A stretch of 64,000 nucleotides of DNA from Dehalococcoidia bacterium. Its GTDB lineage: Bacteria; Chloroflexota; Dehalococcoidia; UBA2979. Every line of letters starts with the position of its first letter. Position 1 is the first letter of the stretch. The position numbers were made by a program, and so were the translations under genes. The stretch lies in assembly GCA_009379925.1 (NCBI GenBank), contig WHSU01000002.1:151495-215494 (forward strand), written 5' to 3'. The notes under the pieces are model-generated. The model worked only from the letters and a program-made list of their open reading frames with translations. It did no database searches and was not told where the DNA came from. This document shows positions 1 through 8,122 of the stretch, one piece after another.

Positions 1-295
1 CGATGCGCGCGGCGGTGTAGTCCTGCTCGCCGGGTCCCAGGTAGGCGCGCCGCTCCTCGATGCGCACGCCGTCGCGGGCCACGATCGCCTGGATCGAACG
101 CAGGTCTTCGCGCTCGCTGTCGCGCAGGAAGCCGACCACTTCCTTGACGCACCAGTCCTCGCCCGCCGGGCGCTCGCGCAGCGCGGGCTCGTCCAGGTCC
201 GTGACGAGCCGCTCGATGCGGTGCGACACCTCGCGCAATGCCTTCAGCAGGTAGCGCCGCTTGTCGCCGTACTGCGCCGCGATGTAGTTGGGCAT
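1..295 (-). CDS. DinB-like four-helix protein, partial (C-terminus off the left edge)
   Basis: The frame starts at an ATG at 295 and runs leftwards off the window, giving 98 residues with no stop. The visible part has a helix (ALREVSHRIERLVTDLDEP), a GEDWCVKEVVGFLRDSE segment and a second helix, which matches the N-terminal pattern of DinB/YfiT-like proteins (a helix ending in a Glu/Pro turn, then W-(S/C)-V-K-E-V-V). Members are metal-dependent thiol transferases or of unknown function. The metal-ligand histidines usually lie further along, outside the window, so activity cannot be judged. Two complete DinB relatives occur at 24430 and 35453. Confidence 0.6.
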   Translation of the reverse strand, partial: MPNYIAAQYGDKRRYLLKALREVSHRIERLVTDLDEPALRERPAGEDWCVKEVVGFLRDSEREDLRSIQAIVARDGVRIEERRAYLGPGEQDYTAARI

Positions 296-476
296 CGGCC
301 AGATCGTCGCACGCGGCGGCAACGCTGTCTTGGTGCGGCCGGCAAGGTCCCCGGTGGGTGCTCTGGCGGGCTGCGCCGCCGGACGTCCGACGCCGCCGGC
401 CTTGCCCTGATGCGGGTCGATCCGACCCACGGACGCGCGTTGATCCTCGATCGGCGGCCCCGTACGATCCCGCTGC

Positions 477-1310
477 GTGAGTGCCGCATCCCTCCCCTAT
501 GCCGTCCTGATCTTGCTCGTCGAGCTCGCCGTGGGGTCGATGGCGTTTATGACGCTGTTCGACGGACGGGGCCAGGTCACCAGCGGCTACGTGAAGGCAG
601 GCGCCCTCACCATCGTCCCGCTCGCGCTACTGGCGGCGTGGGCCTCGGTGAGCCTGACCGGGATCGACCAGATCGAGGGCTATCCCCTGGCCGCGCGGTG
701 GCTGACGCCTTTCCGCCTCGCGCTGCTCGGCTTCATCGGCGCCGCCTCCGTCCACCTCGTCGCCGCGCTCAAGGAACGGTACCGGGCACAGGTCACCCTC
801 GGCGCCGTCGCGAGCGTGCTCGGCGTGGTCACACTGGCGCTCCTCGCCGCGCTGGTGGCGGAGCCGACCTGGTCGTACGCGGGCATGCTGGTGAGCCTGC
901 TGGCCGGCGCCGCCGTGCTGGGCGGGGCGCTGATGGCGATGATGTGGGGCCACTGGTACCTGACCTCCGGGAGGCTCCCGAAGGAGCCGATGGAACAGAT
1001 GTCCCTGCTCGTGCTCGCGGCACTCGTCGTGCAGGCGGTGGTCGTGGTGCTCGCCGTCCTGCTGCCCGCCCGCGTCGAGGGGCTGACGGAGGCCTCGTTT
1101 GGGGTGGGGCTGGGGCAGAACCCGGCGTTCTGGCTGCGTGTGGGCGTAGGCCTGCTGTTTCCCGCGCTGCTCGCCGTGCTCGCGTGGAAGTCCGCCCAGA
1201 TCCGAGGCATGATGTCAGCCACCGGGCTGCTCTACATCGCGCTCGGCGCCGTGCTCGCGGGCGAGGTGCTCGCGCGCGGCCTGCTGTTCACCACCGGCCT
1301 CCCGGTCTAG
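477..1310 (+). CDS. Polytopic integral membrane protein of unknown function
   Basis: This 277-residue protein is almost entirely hydrophobic. About eight membrane segments can be drawn, near residues 6-25, 36-60, 78-97, 106-127, 134-156, 176-198, 218-238 and 245-268. There is no signal peptide beyond the first membrane segment and no soluble domain. I see no transporter, protease or redox motif; a few His residues (HLVAAL, WGHWYL) lie in or next to membrane segments. The GTG start at 477 has no Shine-Dalgarno site but is preceded by TACGAT eight bases upstream, compatible with leaderless transcription. Function not recognised. Confidence 0.7.
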   Translation: MSAASLPYAVLILLVELAVGSMAFMTLFDGRGQVTSGYVKAGALTIVPLALLAAWASVSLTGIDQIEGYPLAARWLTPFRLALLGFIGAASVHLVAALKERYRAQVTLGAVASVLGVVTLALLAALVAEPTWSYAGMLVSLLAGAAVLGGALMAMMWGHWYLTSGRLPKEPMEQMSLLVLAALVVQAVVVVLAVLLPARVEGLTEASFGVGLGQNPAFWLRVGVGLLFPALLAVLAWKSAQIRGMMSATGLLYIALGAVLAGEVLARGLLFTTGLPV

Positions 1311-1365
1311 GCTGCCCCTCGATGGAACCGCGCAAACCCTCGATGTGCGCCCGCCGGGCGCCCCA

Positions 1366-1854
1366 ATGACTGCCGTCGGCCGCTTCCTCGGCGGTGTCGC
1401 GGCGCTCGTCTACCACCAGCCGACGGCGACCTACCTGCTGCTCCGGCGCCAGGCGTCGCGGGACTTCGGGGCTGGCCAGTGGGAGTGCGTGACCGGTCGC
1501 GTCGACCAGGGCGAGGGCTTCGAGCATGCGGTACGTCGCGAAGTACGCGAGGAACTGGGCGTCGAGGTGACCCTCGACTTCATTATCGGGACGACGCACT
1601 TCTACCGCGGCGAGCCGTCACCCGAGACGGAGCTGCTAGGCGTGCTGTACGTGTGCGGCATCGAGGACCGGGGCGCCGTCGTGGTCAGCGACGAGCACGA
1701 CGAGCATCGGTGGGTGAGCGCGGACGACGCGCTGGCGCTGCTGCCCGCTGGGCACTGGCTGCGGGCGACCATCGGCCGCGCGGAGACGATGCGGCAGCTG
1801 CTGCCGGCAGCGCTGGTCGAGCGGAACCGGACGGACGGGTTTGAGTCCGCATAG
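1366..1854 (+). CDS. NUDIX hydrolase
   Basis: Hydrolase of nucleoside diphosphates linked to another moiety. The 23-residue Nudix box is intact at about residues 44-66: G-x5-E (GRVDQGE), seven residues, then REVREELGV. The glutamates of REVREE would bind the catalytic Mg2+. The 162-residue length fits a single-domain family member. Its fold and the WECVTGRVDQGE context resemble the dihydroneopterin-triphosphate or dATP pyrophosphohydrolase subgroup, but the substrate cannot be assigned. An ATG at 1366 is used; a GTG at 1345 in frame would add seven residues and neither has a clear ribosome-binding site. It follows the membrane gene by 55 bases. Confidence 0.85.
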   Translation: MTAVGRFLGGVAALVYHQPTATYLLLRRQASRDFGAGQWECVTGRVDQGEGFEHAVRREVREELGVEVTLDFIIGTTHFYRGEPSPETELLGVLYVCGIEDRGAVVVSDEHDEHRWVSADDALALLPAGHWLRATIGRAETMRQLLPAALVERNRTDGFESA

Positions 1855-1855
1855 T

Positions 1856-1870
1856 GCTCCGCAACGGAGC
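1856..1870 (+). terminator. Short hairpin after the NUDIX gene
   Basis: GCTCCG-CAA-CGGAGC forms a perfect six-base stem with a three-base loop, starting two bases after the NUDIX stop codon. No T-run follows, so it could act only as a weak or factor-assisted terminator or as an mRNA 3' end. Confidence 0.35.
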
Positions 1871-1936
1871 GCGTGTGCGAGGATGGCGGGCGTGACAATG
1901 CAAGCTTCTCTTACACATCGGGCCCAGGGCGCGGGG

Positions 1937-1942
1937 TACAAT
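1937..1942 (+). promoter_or_regulatory. -10-like hexamer upstream of the ECF sigma gene
   Basis: TACAAT lies 47 bases upstream of the GTG start of the sigma-factor gene and matches five of six bases of the housekeeping -10 consensus. The best -35 candidate, TTACAC at 1911-1916, is at a poor 20-base spacing, so the promoter assignment is tentative. Confidence 0.35.
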
Positions 1943-1988
1943 ACGGGCGTCCGATCGCCCGCTCCCCGGTTGGCGATGGAGGCACGCC

Positions 1989-2678
1989 GTGCCTGAATGG
2001 TCCGCATCCGACGCCGCACGCCCTCCCGGCCCGCTCCCGGCAATCCGGCCCGCTCTCCGCTACGTAACAAGATCAAGGGCCTCGACACGTGCGGACGATG
2101 CGCCGGACGACGTCGAGCTGATGAACGGGCTTGCGGCGGGGGACCTTCGGGCGCTGGAGCGGCTTTACGACCGCTACTCGGCCCTGGTCTTCTCCGTGAG
2201 CCTTCGGGTGCTCCACGACCGGCAACTGGCCGAGGACGTGGTGCAAGAGGTCTTCCTCCGCCTCTGGCGGCAGCCGGCCTCGTACGACCCGGAACGTGGA
2301 CGCTTCATCAGCTGGCTGATGTCCGTGACGCGTAACCGCGCGTTGGACGAGCAGCGGCGCGTCTCGCGCCGGCTGCGGATCGAGGACCAGGAGGAGGAAC
2401 CGGGCCGCGAGTTGCAGTCCCACGACCGGGGCGACGACCCGCAGCTCGAACTGGTCCTCCAGGAACAGCGGCGCGCCGTGCGGGAAGCCCTCACCCGGCT
2501 CCCACCGGCCCAACGACGCGTCATCGAACTCGCCTACTTCGGCGGGCTCACCCAGGTGGAGATCGCCGAGCAGACCGGCGACCCCCTGGGTACGGTGAAG
2601 ACACGCGTGCGCCTGGCCATGCAGAAGCTGCGTGAGGCGTTGTCCGACGCAGCCGACGGAGCAGGGGGAACACGGTGA
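1989..2678 (+). CDS. RNA polymerase sigma factor, ECF (sigma-70) family
   Basis: Extracytoplasmic-function sigma factor that directs RNA polymerase to a stress regulon. Region 2 spans about residues 51-120 (ALERLYDRYSALVFSV, then AEDVVQEVFLRLW, then FISWLMSVTRNRALD). Region 4 spans about 168-220, with LPPAQRRVIELAYFGGLTQ and a recognition helix around TVKTRVRLAMQKLREAL. It has no region 3, as is usual for ECFs. The GTG start gives a loose 40-residue N-terminus, so the true start may be internal (for instance near MNGLAAG). It overlaps the anti-sigma gene by four bases (GTGA), typical of a co-translated SigK/RskA-like pair. Confidence 0.92.
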   Translation: MPEWSASDAARPPGPLPAIRPALRYVTRSRASTRADDAPDDVELMNGLAAGDLRALERLYDRYSALVFSVSLRVLHDRQLAEDVVQEVFLRLWRQPASYDPERGRFISWLMSVTRNRALDEQRRVSRRLRIEDQEEEPGRELQSHDRGDDPQLELVLQEQRRAVREALTRLPPAQRRVIELAYFGGLTQVEIAEQTGDPLGTVKTRVRLAMQKLREALSDAADGAGGTR

Positions 2679-3565
2679 GGGCCGACGAGCGCGAAGAACT
2701 GCTCACGGCGTACGCACTCGGCACGCTGAGCGCACCGGATGCCGAGGACGTCGAGGAGTTGCTGCGCACAGACCCCGCCGCGTCCGCGGAGCTAGCGCGC
2801 TACTACGAGATCGTGGAGCTGATCGCCCTCTCCGTCCCGTTGCGCCGCGCGGACCCCTCGCTGCGCGAGCGCGTGCTGGCAGCCGTCCGCCGCGAGTCCA
2901 CTCGCCGAGCGCTCACCCCTGTGGCTCGCGCGCGCCGCTGGCTCCCGGCAGCCGGCATCGCCGCCGGTGTCGCCATCATCGCCATGTGGGCCGTGAACCT
3001 GCAGCAGTCACTGGACGACCTGCGCAGCGACAACCAGCTGCTCGCCGCCATCGTGGAGGCGGACGCGAAGCGCCTCGATGCGTTGTCGGACGCCGGGCTG
3101 GTGGCGGAGACGCGTTCCCACACGCTGGAGACGCAGCTGAACGACACCGGCGTGCTAGCCACGATCATGCTCGACCCGGACGTCGTCACCAGCCCGCTGG
3201 AGGGCACCAGCAGCAGCCACGGCGCCGGCGGCACCTACGCCTGGAGCGCGAACGCTGATGCGGGCGTGCTGCGCGTACACGACCTGCCGCCGCTTCCCGC
3301 CGGCGCGTTCTACCGCGTGTGGCTGGAGGACCGGTTCTCGCGGCTCGTAGCCGCGACCGACTTCGAGGCCGACTTCGCGGGCGCCGCCACGGTGGTCCTG
3401 CGTGGGACGTCCGACGAGGACCCGGTGCGCGTCTACGTGGTCGCCACCTCCAGCACCGACACCGAGGTCGTCGAGGGACCGGTCATCCTGCAGGCCACCG
3501 CCCAGCGCCCCACGGGTGACACCTCGGGTGACACCTCGGGTGACACGGACGACGCCGCAAACTAG
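2675..3565 (+). CDS. RskA-type membrane anti-sigma factor
   Basis: Binds and holds the adjacent sigma factor until released. Residues 1-80 are cytoplasmic and carry the ELLTAYALGTLSAPDAEDVE helix typical of the RskA anti-sigma domain without the HxxxCxxC zinc motif. One membrane segment lies at about 89-109, followed by a coiled stretch and an extracytoplasmic RskA C-terminal domain at about 150-270 (AGVLRVHDLPPLPAGAFYRV, VWLEDR). The C-terminus ends in GDTSGDTSGDTD, encoded by a 12-base tandem repeat. The GTG start overlaps the sigma stop codon, so translation is probably coupled. Release by regulated proteolysis is family knowledge, not visible here. Confidence 0.88.
   Translation: MRADEREELLTAYALGTLSAPDAEDVEELLRTDPAASAELARYYEIVELIALSVPLRRADPSLRERVLAAVRRESTRRALTPVARARRWLPAAGIAAGVAIIAMWAVNLQQSLDDLRSDNQLLAAIVEADAKRLDALSDAGLVAETRSHTLETQLNDTGVLATIMLDPDVVTSPLEGTSSSHGAGGTYAWSANADAGVLRVHDLPPLPAGAFYRVWLEDRFSRLVAATDFEADFAGAATVVLRGTSDEDPVRVYVVATSSTDTEVVEGPVILQATAQRPTGDTSGDTSGDTDDAAN
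3513..3546 (+). repeat. 12-base tandem repeat in the anti-sigma C-terminus
   Basis: CGGGTGACACCT occurs twice in a row, followed by a ten-base partial third copy, and encodes the repeated tetrapeptide GDTS at the end of the anti-sigma protein. It keeps the reading frame, so copy-number change would only lengthen the acidic tail. Confidence 0.8.
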
Positions 3566-3590
3566 CTGCCTGGTCCCAGTGCGGGCACGG

Positions 3591-4802
3591 CTACTCGTCG
3601 TCGGCCGGCACCGGCGCGGGATGCGTCGGCGTCGGTGGCGGGCTGAGCGCCGCGGCGCGCGCCGCGAGCCTGTGCTTCTCCTCGTCGAGCTGTTCCTGTA
3701 GCCGCCGCCCGAGCTTGCCCTCCGCCAGCGCCTGGCGCGGCGTGTTTCCTCGCAGGCGTCGGTCGGCGTACCAGAACAGTTCGCGCAGGATGGCGGTGAG
3801 CGGGACGATGACCACGAGCCCCAGGAAGCCGAACGCAGCGCCGCCCACGGCGAGCAGCAGGATGATCATCGCGGGGTGGATGTCGACGGCGTGGCCCTGG
3901 ATGCGAGGCACCAGCAGCAGGTTCTCCAGCTGCTGCACCGCCAGGTAGAGCAGCGCCACCCAGACGATCATGTCCGGTTGCGTGCCCGCCACGATGATCA
4001 GCCCCGGGATCGCGCCGATCCACGGGCCCAGGATCGGGATCAACTCGGTGATCCCGGCGACGAGCCCCAGCCCCAGCGAGAGCTGCACACCCATCAGCGT
4101 GAGGCCCGCGCCGACCGCCGTACCGACCACCAGGCCGAGGATCAACTGGCCTCGGATGTACCGCCCGAGCAGCCGATCCGCGATCAGCAGGAGATTCTCC
4201 ACGTCCTCGCGAAGTCCGTCCGGGACGGCGTTCATGAAGTTGTTCCGCACGAAGTGCCGGTCGCGCATCGCGTAGAACATCCAGAACGGCACCACCACGA
4301 AGCCGAAGACCACCGCGATCGTGCTGGTCACCCGGTCCAGCGAGTTGCGCATCAGGGACGCCGAGGCGTTGGCGAAGGCGACCGCGGCCTCCTCCGCGAC
4401 GGCGTCGACGCGCTCCTGCACGTCGGCCGGCACACGACTGCGGTACTGGCTCAGCCAGTCCGCCACCTGTAGTCGGGCCGCCTCCACGCTCTCGGGCAGC
4501 GACTCCACGAATTGCGAGGTCTGGTCCGCGGCCACCGGGATCAGCGCCGCACCCGCCGCCACCAGCCCGGCGAGGATCACCAGGTAGATTGCCAGCACCG
4601 CGAACCCTCGACGGTAGACGTCGCCACGGTGTGTGCTTGCCGGAACGAGCGCGGCCAGCCGGTCGACCAGTGGCGAGAGGGCGTAGGCGAGGATGGCGCC
4701 GAAGGCGAAGGGGAGCAGCGTGGCCCGCGCTTGCCACACCAGCAGGCAGACGACCCCAAGCATCGCGGCCCACAGCACCATTCGCCAGCGTTGCGCCGTC
4801 AC
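3591..4802 (-). CDS. AI-2E family (PerM-type) membrane transporter
   Basis: The 403-residue protein has the AI-2E exporter layout: paired N-terminal membrane segments (about 8-24 and 27-46), a third near 66-90, a hydrophilic helical middle domain (about 95-160), then a cluster of C-terminal segments containing GLVAGITELIPILGPWIGAIPG at about 250-272, the family's most conserved stretch. Members export autoinducer-2 or act as Na+/H+ antiporters; the substrate cannot be read from sequence. The C-terminal 40 residues are charged and then Pro-rich. It is divergent from the Zur-like gene, with 65 bases between the two starts. Confidence 0.88.
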   Translation of the reverse strand: MTAQRWRMVLWAAMLGVVCLLVWQARATLLPFAFGAILAYALSPLVDRLAALVPASTHRGDVYRRGFAVLAIYLVILAGLVAAGAALIPVAADQTSQFVESLPESVEAARLQVADWLSQYRSRVPADVQERVDAVAEEAAVAFANASASLMRNSLDRVTSTIAVVFGFVVVPFWMFYAMRDRHFVRNNFMNAVPDGLREDVENLLLIADRLLGRYIRGQLILGLVVGTAVGAGLTLMGVQLSLGLGLVAGITELIPILGPWIGAIPGLIIVAGTQPDMIVWVALLYLAVQQLENLLLVPRIQGHAVDIHPAMIILLLAVGGAAFGFLGLVVIVPLTAILRELFWYADRRLRGNTPRQALAEGKLGRRLQEQLDEEKHRLAARAAALSPPPTPTHPAPVPADDE

Positions 4803-4867
4803 CGCGGTATTGTCGCCGCAGCGGCCTGCAATTGACAGGCAGACCGGCGTCCGCCGACGATAAGTCC

Positions 4868-5290
4868 ATGCCCGCGACCGAGATCATCGAGCGCACGCTC
4901 GCCCGAGGCGGCTACCGCCTGACCGCGCCGCGCCGCGCGCTCCTCGAGGCGATGCAGGACCTGGACGACCATTTCACGGCGGAGGACGTCGTGACGGCCG
5001 CGCCCGAGGTGGGACGGGCGACGGTCTTCCGCACGCTGCGGCTGATGCAGGACATCGGCGTCGTGTGCCAGGTCGTGCTGGACGACGGCTCGGTCGCCTA
5101 CCGGCTGACCAGCGGCGGCCACCATCACCACATGGTCTGCTCGCAGTGCGGCGCGGTGGCGGACTTCACCTCGCACGACATCGAAGACGTGCTCCAGCAA
5201 CTGGCGGACCGCACCGGCTACGAAATCGACGCGCACCGCCTGGAGATGTACGGCCGCTGCCCCCGCTGCCGCGCCCTGCCCGACGAGTAA
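4868..5290 (+). CDS. zur: Fur-family metalloregulator, probably Zur (zinc uptake repressor)
   Basis: A 140-residue Fur-family repressor. The N-terminal winged helix covers about residues 1-80 (RLTAPRRALLEAM, then AEDVV...VGRATVFRTLRLMQDIGVV). The C-terminal metal and dimer domain has HHHHMVCSQCGAVADF, with the first CxxC, and a second CPRC near the end; together these form the structural zinc site. Zinc specificity is inferred from its position 106 bases upstream of a Znu-type importer whose promoter holds a Fur-family box. The ATG at 4868 begins the canonical N-terminus; the open frame extends upstream but that part has shadow composition. It could instead sense Mn or Fe. Confidence 0.87.
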   Translation: MPATEIIERTLARGGYRLTAPRRALLEAMQDLDDHFTAEDVVTAAPEVGRATVFRTLRLMQDIGVVCQVVLDDGSVAYRLTSGGHHHHMVCSQCGAVADFTSHDIEDVLQQLADRTGYEIDAHRLEMYGRCPRCRALPDE

Positions 5291-5328
5291 AGCCCGTCCC
5301 CAGCGCCCATCCCTTGGCAGGCTCTCGC

Positions 5329-5357
5329 TTGCATGCGATGTTGGTACTCAGTATCAT
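5329..5357 (+). promoter_or_regulatory. Sigma-70-type promoter of the zinc ABC operon
   Basis: TTGCAT (5329-5334) and TATCAT (5352-5357) are separated by exactly 17 bases and match four and five of six bases of the -35 and -10 consensus. Transcription would start at about 5364, inside the palindromic box, placing the operator over the start site. Confidence 0.7.
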
Positions 5358-5361
5358 CCGC

Positions 5362-5380
5362 GATGAGAATAAGTCTCATT
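5362..5380 (+). promoter_or_regulatory. Fur-family (probable Zur) operator
   Basis: TGAGAAT-A-AGTCTCA (5364-5378) is a 7-1-7 inverted repeat with one mismatch, the geometry recognised by Fur-family dimers. Extending to 9-1-9 keeps seven of nine pairs. It begins a few bases downstream of the -10 hexamer, where a bound repressor would block transcription of the importer genes. The link to the adjacent Zur-like gene is inference. Confidence 0.7.
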
Positions 5381-5396
5381 TGCAGAGGACGTGGTC

Positions 5397-6371
5397 GTGC
5401 CGCTACAGCGTTGGACCGGACTCGTGGCCCTCGGAGCGTCGCTGGCGCTTGCTCTCGCCGCCTGCGGTGACGGCGATGACGGGACGGCCGGGGCCTCCGC
5501 TGGTGGAGACGGCGGGTTGCGCGTCGTGACCACCACCGCGCTGCTGGCGGAGCTGGCCGAACAGGTCGCGGGTGAGAACGTGGGCGTCCGCTCGCTGATC
5601 CCGGCAGGCGTCGACCTCCACTCCTTCGAACCGCCCACCGAGGCCGCCCGTGTGGTCGCTGAGGCGGACCTGCTGGTCGTGAACGGCTACAACCTGGAGG
5701 AATCGATGCTCCCGGTTGTGCTGGAAAACCGCCGGGAGGGGACGCCCGTGCTGGTAGCCGCCGCCGGGCTGAAGCCGCTGGCCGGCGGGCACCACGACGG
5801 CGAAGAGGAGCATGACCAGGCGCCGGCGGGCGACGCCTCTGACCTGGTCTCCGCCGAGGGTGACCCGCACTTCTGGATGGACGTGTCCAACACCGTCCAC
5901 TACGTAGAGAACATCCGGGACGCGCTGGTGGATCTCGACGCGGAGCACGCCGTGGACTACGAGGCGCGCGCCGCGACGTACATCGAGGAGTTGCAGGCGC
6001 TCGATGCCGAGGTGCGGGAGACGCTGGTGGGCATCCCGGAGGACCAGCGCCGGGTGGTCACCTTCCACGATGCGTATCAGTACCTCGCAGCCGCCTACGG
6101 GCTCGAGTTGACAGCCACGGTGCTGGGCTCCAACCCGAACCAGGAGGCGAGCGCCGCCGACATCGCCGACCTCATCGAGCTGGTGCGGCGGGAGCAGGTG
6201 CCAGCGATCTTCGCGGAGGCGGAGTTCAGCTCCCAGACCCTGGACATGGTCGCGGCGGAAACCGGCGCCCGCGTCCTGACGCTCTTCGACACCTACACGG
6301 AGGAGGTGACGACGTATCACGAGATGATGCGACGCACCGCGGACGCGTTGGTCGAGGGACTCGCGCCCTAG
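5397..6371 (+). CDS. znuA: Zinc/manganese ABC transporter substrate-binding lipoprotein
   Basis: Captures zinc (or Mn) outside the membrane for the importer encoded downstream. The N-terminus is a lipoprotein signal peptide ending in LALAAC, with the lipidated Cys at residue 23. The cluster A-I fold is shown by VDLHSFEPP (first His ligand), GDPHFWMDV (second His), VTFHDAYQYLA (third His) and LFDTY (acidic ligand). A His- and acid-rich loop, GGHHDGEEEHD, sits after the first domain as in zinc-type members, so zinc is favoured over Mn. The GTG at 5397 is seven bases after GAGGA; a GTG at 5391 is too close to it. 324 residues. Confidence 0.88.
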   Translation: MPLQRWTGLVALGASLALALAACGDGDDGTAGASAGGDGGLRVVTTTALLAELAEQVAGENVGVRSLIPAGVDLHSFEPPTEAARVVAEADLLVVNGYNLEESMLPVVLENRREGTPVLVAAAGLKPLAGGHHDGEEEHDQAPAGDASDLVSAEGDPHFWMDVSNTVHYVENIRDALVDLDAEHAVDYEARAATYIEELQALDAEVRETLVGIPEDQRRVVTFHDAYQYLAAAYGLELTATVLGSNPNQEASAADIADLIELVRREQVPAIFAEAEFSSQTLDMVAAETGARVLTLFDTYTEEVTTYHEMMRRTADALVEGLAP

Positions 6372-6408
6372 CCGGTAGACTTCCCATCGAGGGAACAGGC
6401 GAGAGAGC

Positions 6409-7275
6409 ATGAACGACCCCCAGTACGCGAGCGTGGCCGTCGGTGACCACGTCCCAGCGCGCGAGCCGTTGCCACCGGAGCACGGCCATGACCGCTACGC
6501 CCTGGATGTCCGCGACCTGTGGGCGGGCTACCCCGGCCAGCCCCCGGCCATCGAGGGGGTGGACCTGCGCGTGCCCGTCGGCGAGCTGGTGGGGCTGATC
6601 GGCCCCAACGGCGCGGGGAAGTCCACGCTGTTCAAGGCGATCCTCGGGCTGATCCGCCCGCAGCGCGGTGAAGTGCTGGCCTTCGGACGCCACATCGAGA
6701 AGGCCCGCGACGATATCGCGTACATGCCCCAGGTGGAGGAGGTGGACTGGGACTTCCCGGTCTCCGTCATGGACGTGGTGCTCATGGGGCGCTATCACGG
6801 GTTCCGCCCGTTCCGTCGCTGGAGCGCCGCCGACCGTTCCGCAGCCAGCGATGCGCTCGAGCGCGTCCACCTCTCCGAGTTCGCGGCCCGGCAGGTAGGG
6901 CGGCTCTCCGGCGGACAGCGCCGGCGCGTGCTGATGGCGCGCGCGATCGCCCGCGGCGCCCGTCTACTGCTGCTCGACGAACCGTTCGCGGGCCTCGATG
7001 CGGCGGTCCAGCACGACCTCGTCGCGATCCTCGATGAGCTGGCGCAGGGGGGCACCAGCGTGCTGCTGGCGACACACGACCTGACGTGCGTGGCGAACTC
7101 CTGCGACGAGGCCGTCTGCCTCAACGGCCGCCTGATCGCCGCGGGCCGGCCGGCGGACGTGCTCACCCCGGAGATCCTCGCCGAGACCTTCCAGCGGCAC
7201 CTGCTCACGATCCCCGGCGTGCACGGTGGGGTGATCGAGGTGGGCGCGGCTGACGGCGCCCCGAGGGAGTCCTGA
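6409..7275 (+). CDS. znuC: Zinc/manganese ABC transporter ATP-binding protein
   Basis: ATPase that drives metal import. Walker A is GPNGAGKST at residues 65-73, the signature is LSGGQRRR and Walker B is LLLLDEPFAGLD, followed by the switch histidine in LLATHD. The first 35 residues are an extra hydrophilic extension ahead of the usual family start. 288 residues. It follows the lipoprotein by 37 bases and ends one base before the permease start, so the three form one operon under the Fur-family box. It could be assigned to Mn (MntA/SitB-type) on sequence alone; zinc is inferred from context. Confidence 0.9.
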   Translation: MNDPQYASVAVGDHVPAREPLPPEHGHDRYALDVRDLWAGYPGQPPAIEGVDLRVPVGELVGLIGPNGAGKSTLFKAILGLIRPQRGEVLAFGRHIEKARDDIAYMPQVEEVDWDFPVSVMDVVLMGRYHGFRPFRRWSAADRSAASDALERVHLSEFAARQVGRLSGGQRRRVLMARAIARGARLLLLDEPFAGLDAAVQHDLVAILDELAQGGTSVLLATHDLTCVANSCDEAVCLNGRLIAAGRPADVLTPEILAETFQRHLLTIPGVHGGVIEVGAADGAPRES

Positions 7276-7276
7276 G

Positions 7277-8122
7277 GTGGTTGACTGGCTGCTGGACCCC
7301 TACGACTTCGCGTTCATGCGGCGCGCGCTGCTGGTGCTGCTCGTGATCAGCGTCGTGGGCGGGGTCGTCGGCGCCTACGTGGTGCACAAGGGGCTCGCGT
7401 TCTCGGGCGACGCGCTGGCGCACTCCACGCTCGCCGGCGTAGCGGTCGCCTTCGTGAGCGGCGGGAACGTCAGCGTGGGCGCACTCGGCGCGGCGGTGGT
7501 GACCGCACTCGGCATCGGTTGGACGCGCGAGCGGGCGCGCGTCTCCTACGACACGGCGATCGGCATCCTCTTCGTGGCGATGTTCTCCCTCGGCATCCTG
7601 ATCCTGTCGAGGCGGACCGGATACACGCCGGACCTGATGTCCTTCGTCTTCGGCAACATCCTCGGTGTCTCACGCGCGGACCTTGTGGGCGCGGTCGTGC
7701 TCGGCGCCGGGGTGTTGCTCTTCGTCGCGGCCGCCTACCGAGAGTTGCTGTTCGTCGCGTACGATCCCGCGATGGCAGCGACGTCCGGCATCCCCTCGCG
7801 CCTCTACCAGTACGCGATGCTGGTGATGATCGCCGTGGCGGTCGTGGTGGCGCTGAAGGCGATCGGCATCGTGCTGGTGAACGCGATGCTGATCATCCCC
7901 GCCGCTACCGCGTCCCTGCTGGTACACCGCCTCCCGACGATCATGCTGCTCGGCATCGGCGTCGCGCTCGTCTCCTCGGTGGTGGGGCTGCACCTGTCGT
8001 ACTACGGCCGTGTCGCGGCCAGCCCGGCGATCGTGCTCGCCGCCGCGGCGTGCTTCATCGGCGCGCTCGGCGTCACCTCCTGGCGCGCACGCCGCATCGT
8101 CGCGCCCCCGCCCGCCCGATGA
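7277..8122 (+). CDS. znuB: Zinc/manganese ABC transporter permease
   Basis: Membrane channel of the metal importer, 281 residues with about eight or nine membrane segments. Family hallmarks include the early FMRRALLVLLVISVVGG segment, GDALAHSTLAGVAVAF (conserved H in segment 2), VALKAIGIVLVNAMLIIPAATA and the final GLHLSYYGRVAASPAIVLA. The GTG start at 7277 lies one base after the ATPase stop codon, and a GAGG-like sequence precedes it, so translation is coupled. Its last codon overlaps the next gene (ATGA). Confidence 0.9.
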   Translation: MVDWLLDPYDFAFMRRALLVLLVISVVGGVVGAYVVHKGLAFSGDALAHSTLAGVAVAFVSGGNVSVGALGAAVVTALGIGWTRERARVSYDTAIGILFVAMFSLGILILSRRTGYTPDLMSFVFGNILGVSRADLVGAVVLGAGVLLFVAAAYRELLFVAYDPAMAATSGIPSRLYQYAMLVMIAVAVVVALKAIGIVLVNAMLIIPAATASLLVHRLPTIMLLGIGVALVSSVVGLHLSYYGRVAASPAIVLAAAACFIGALGVTSWRARRIVAPPPAR

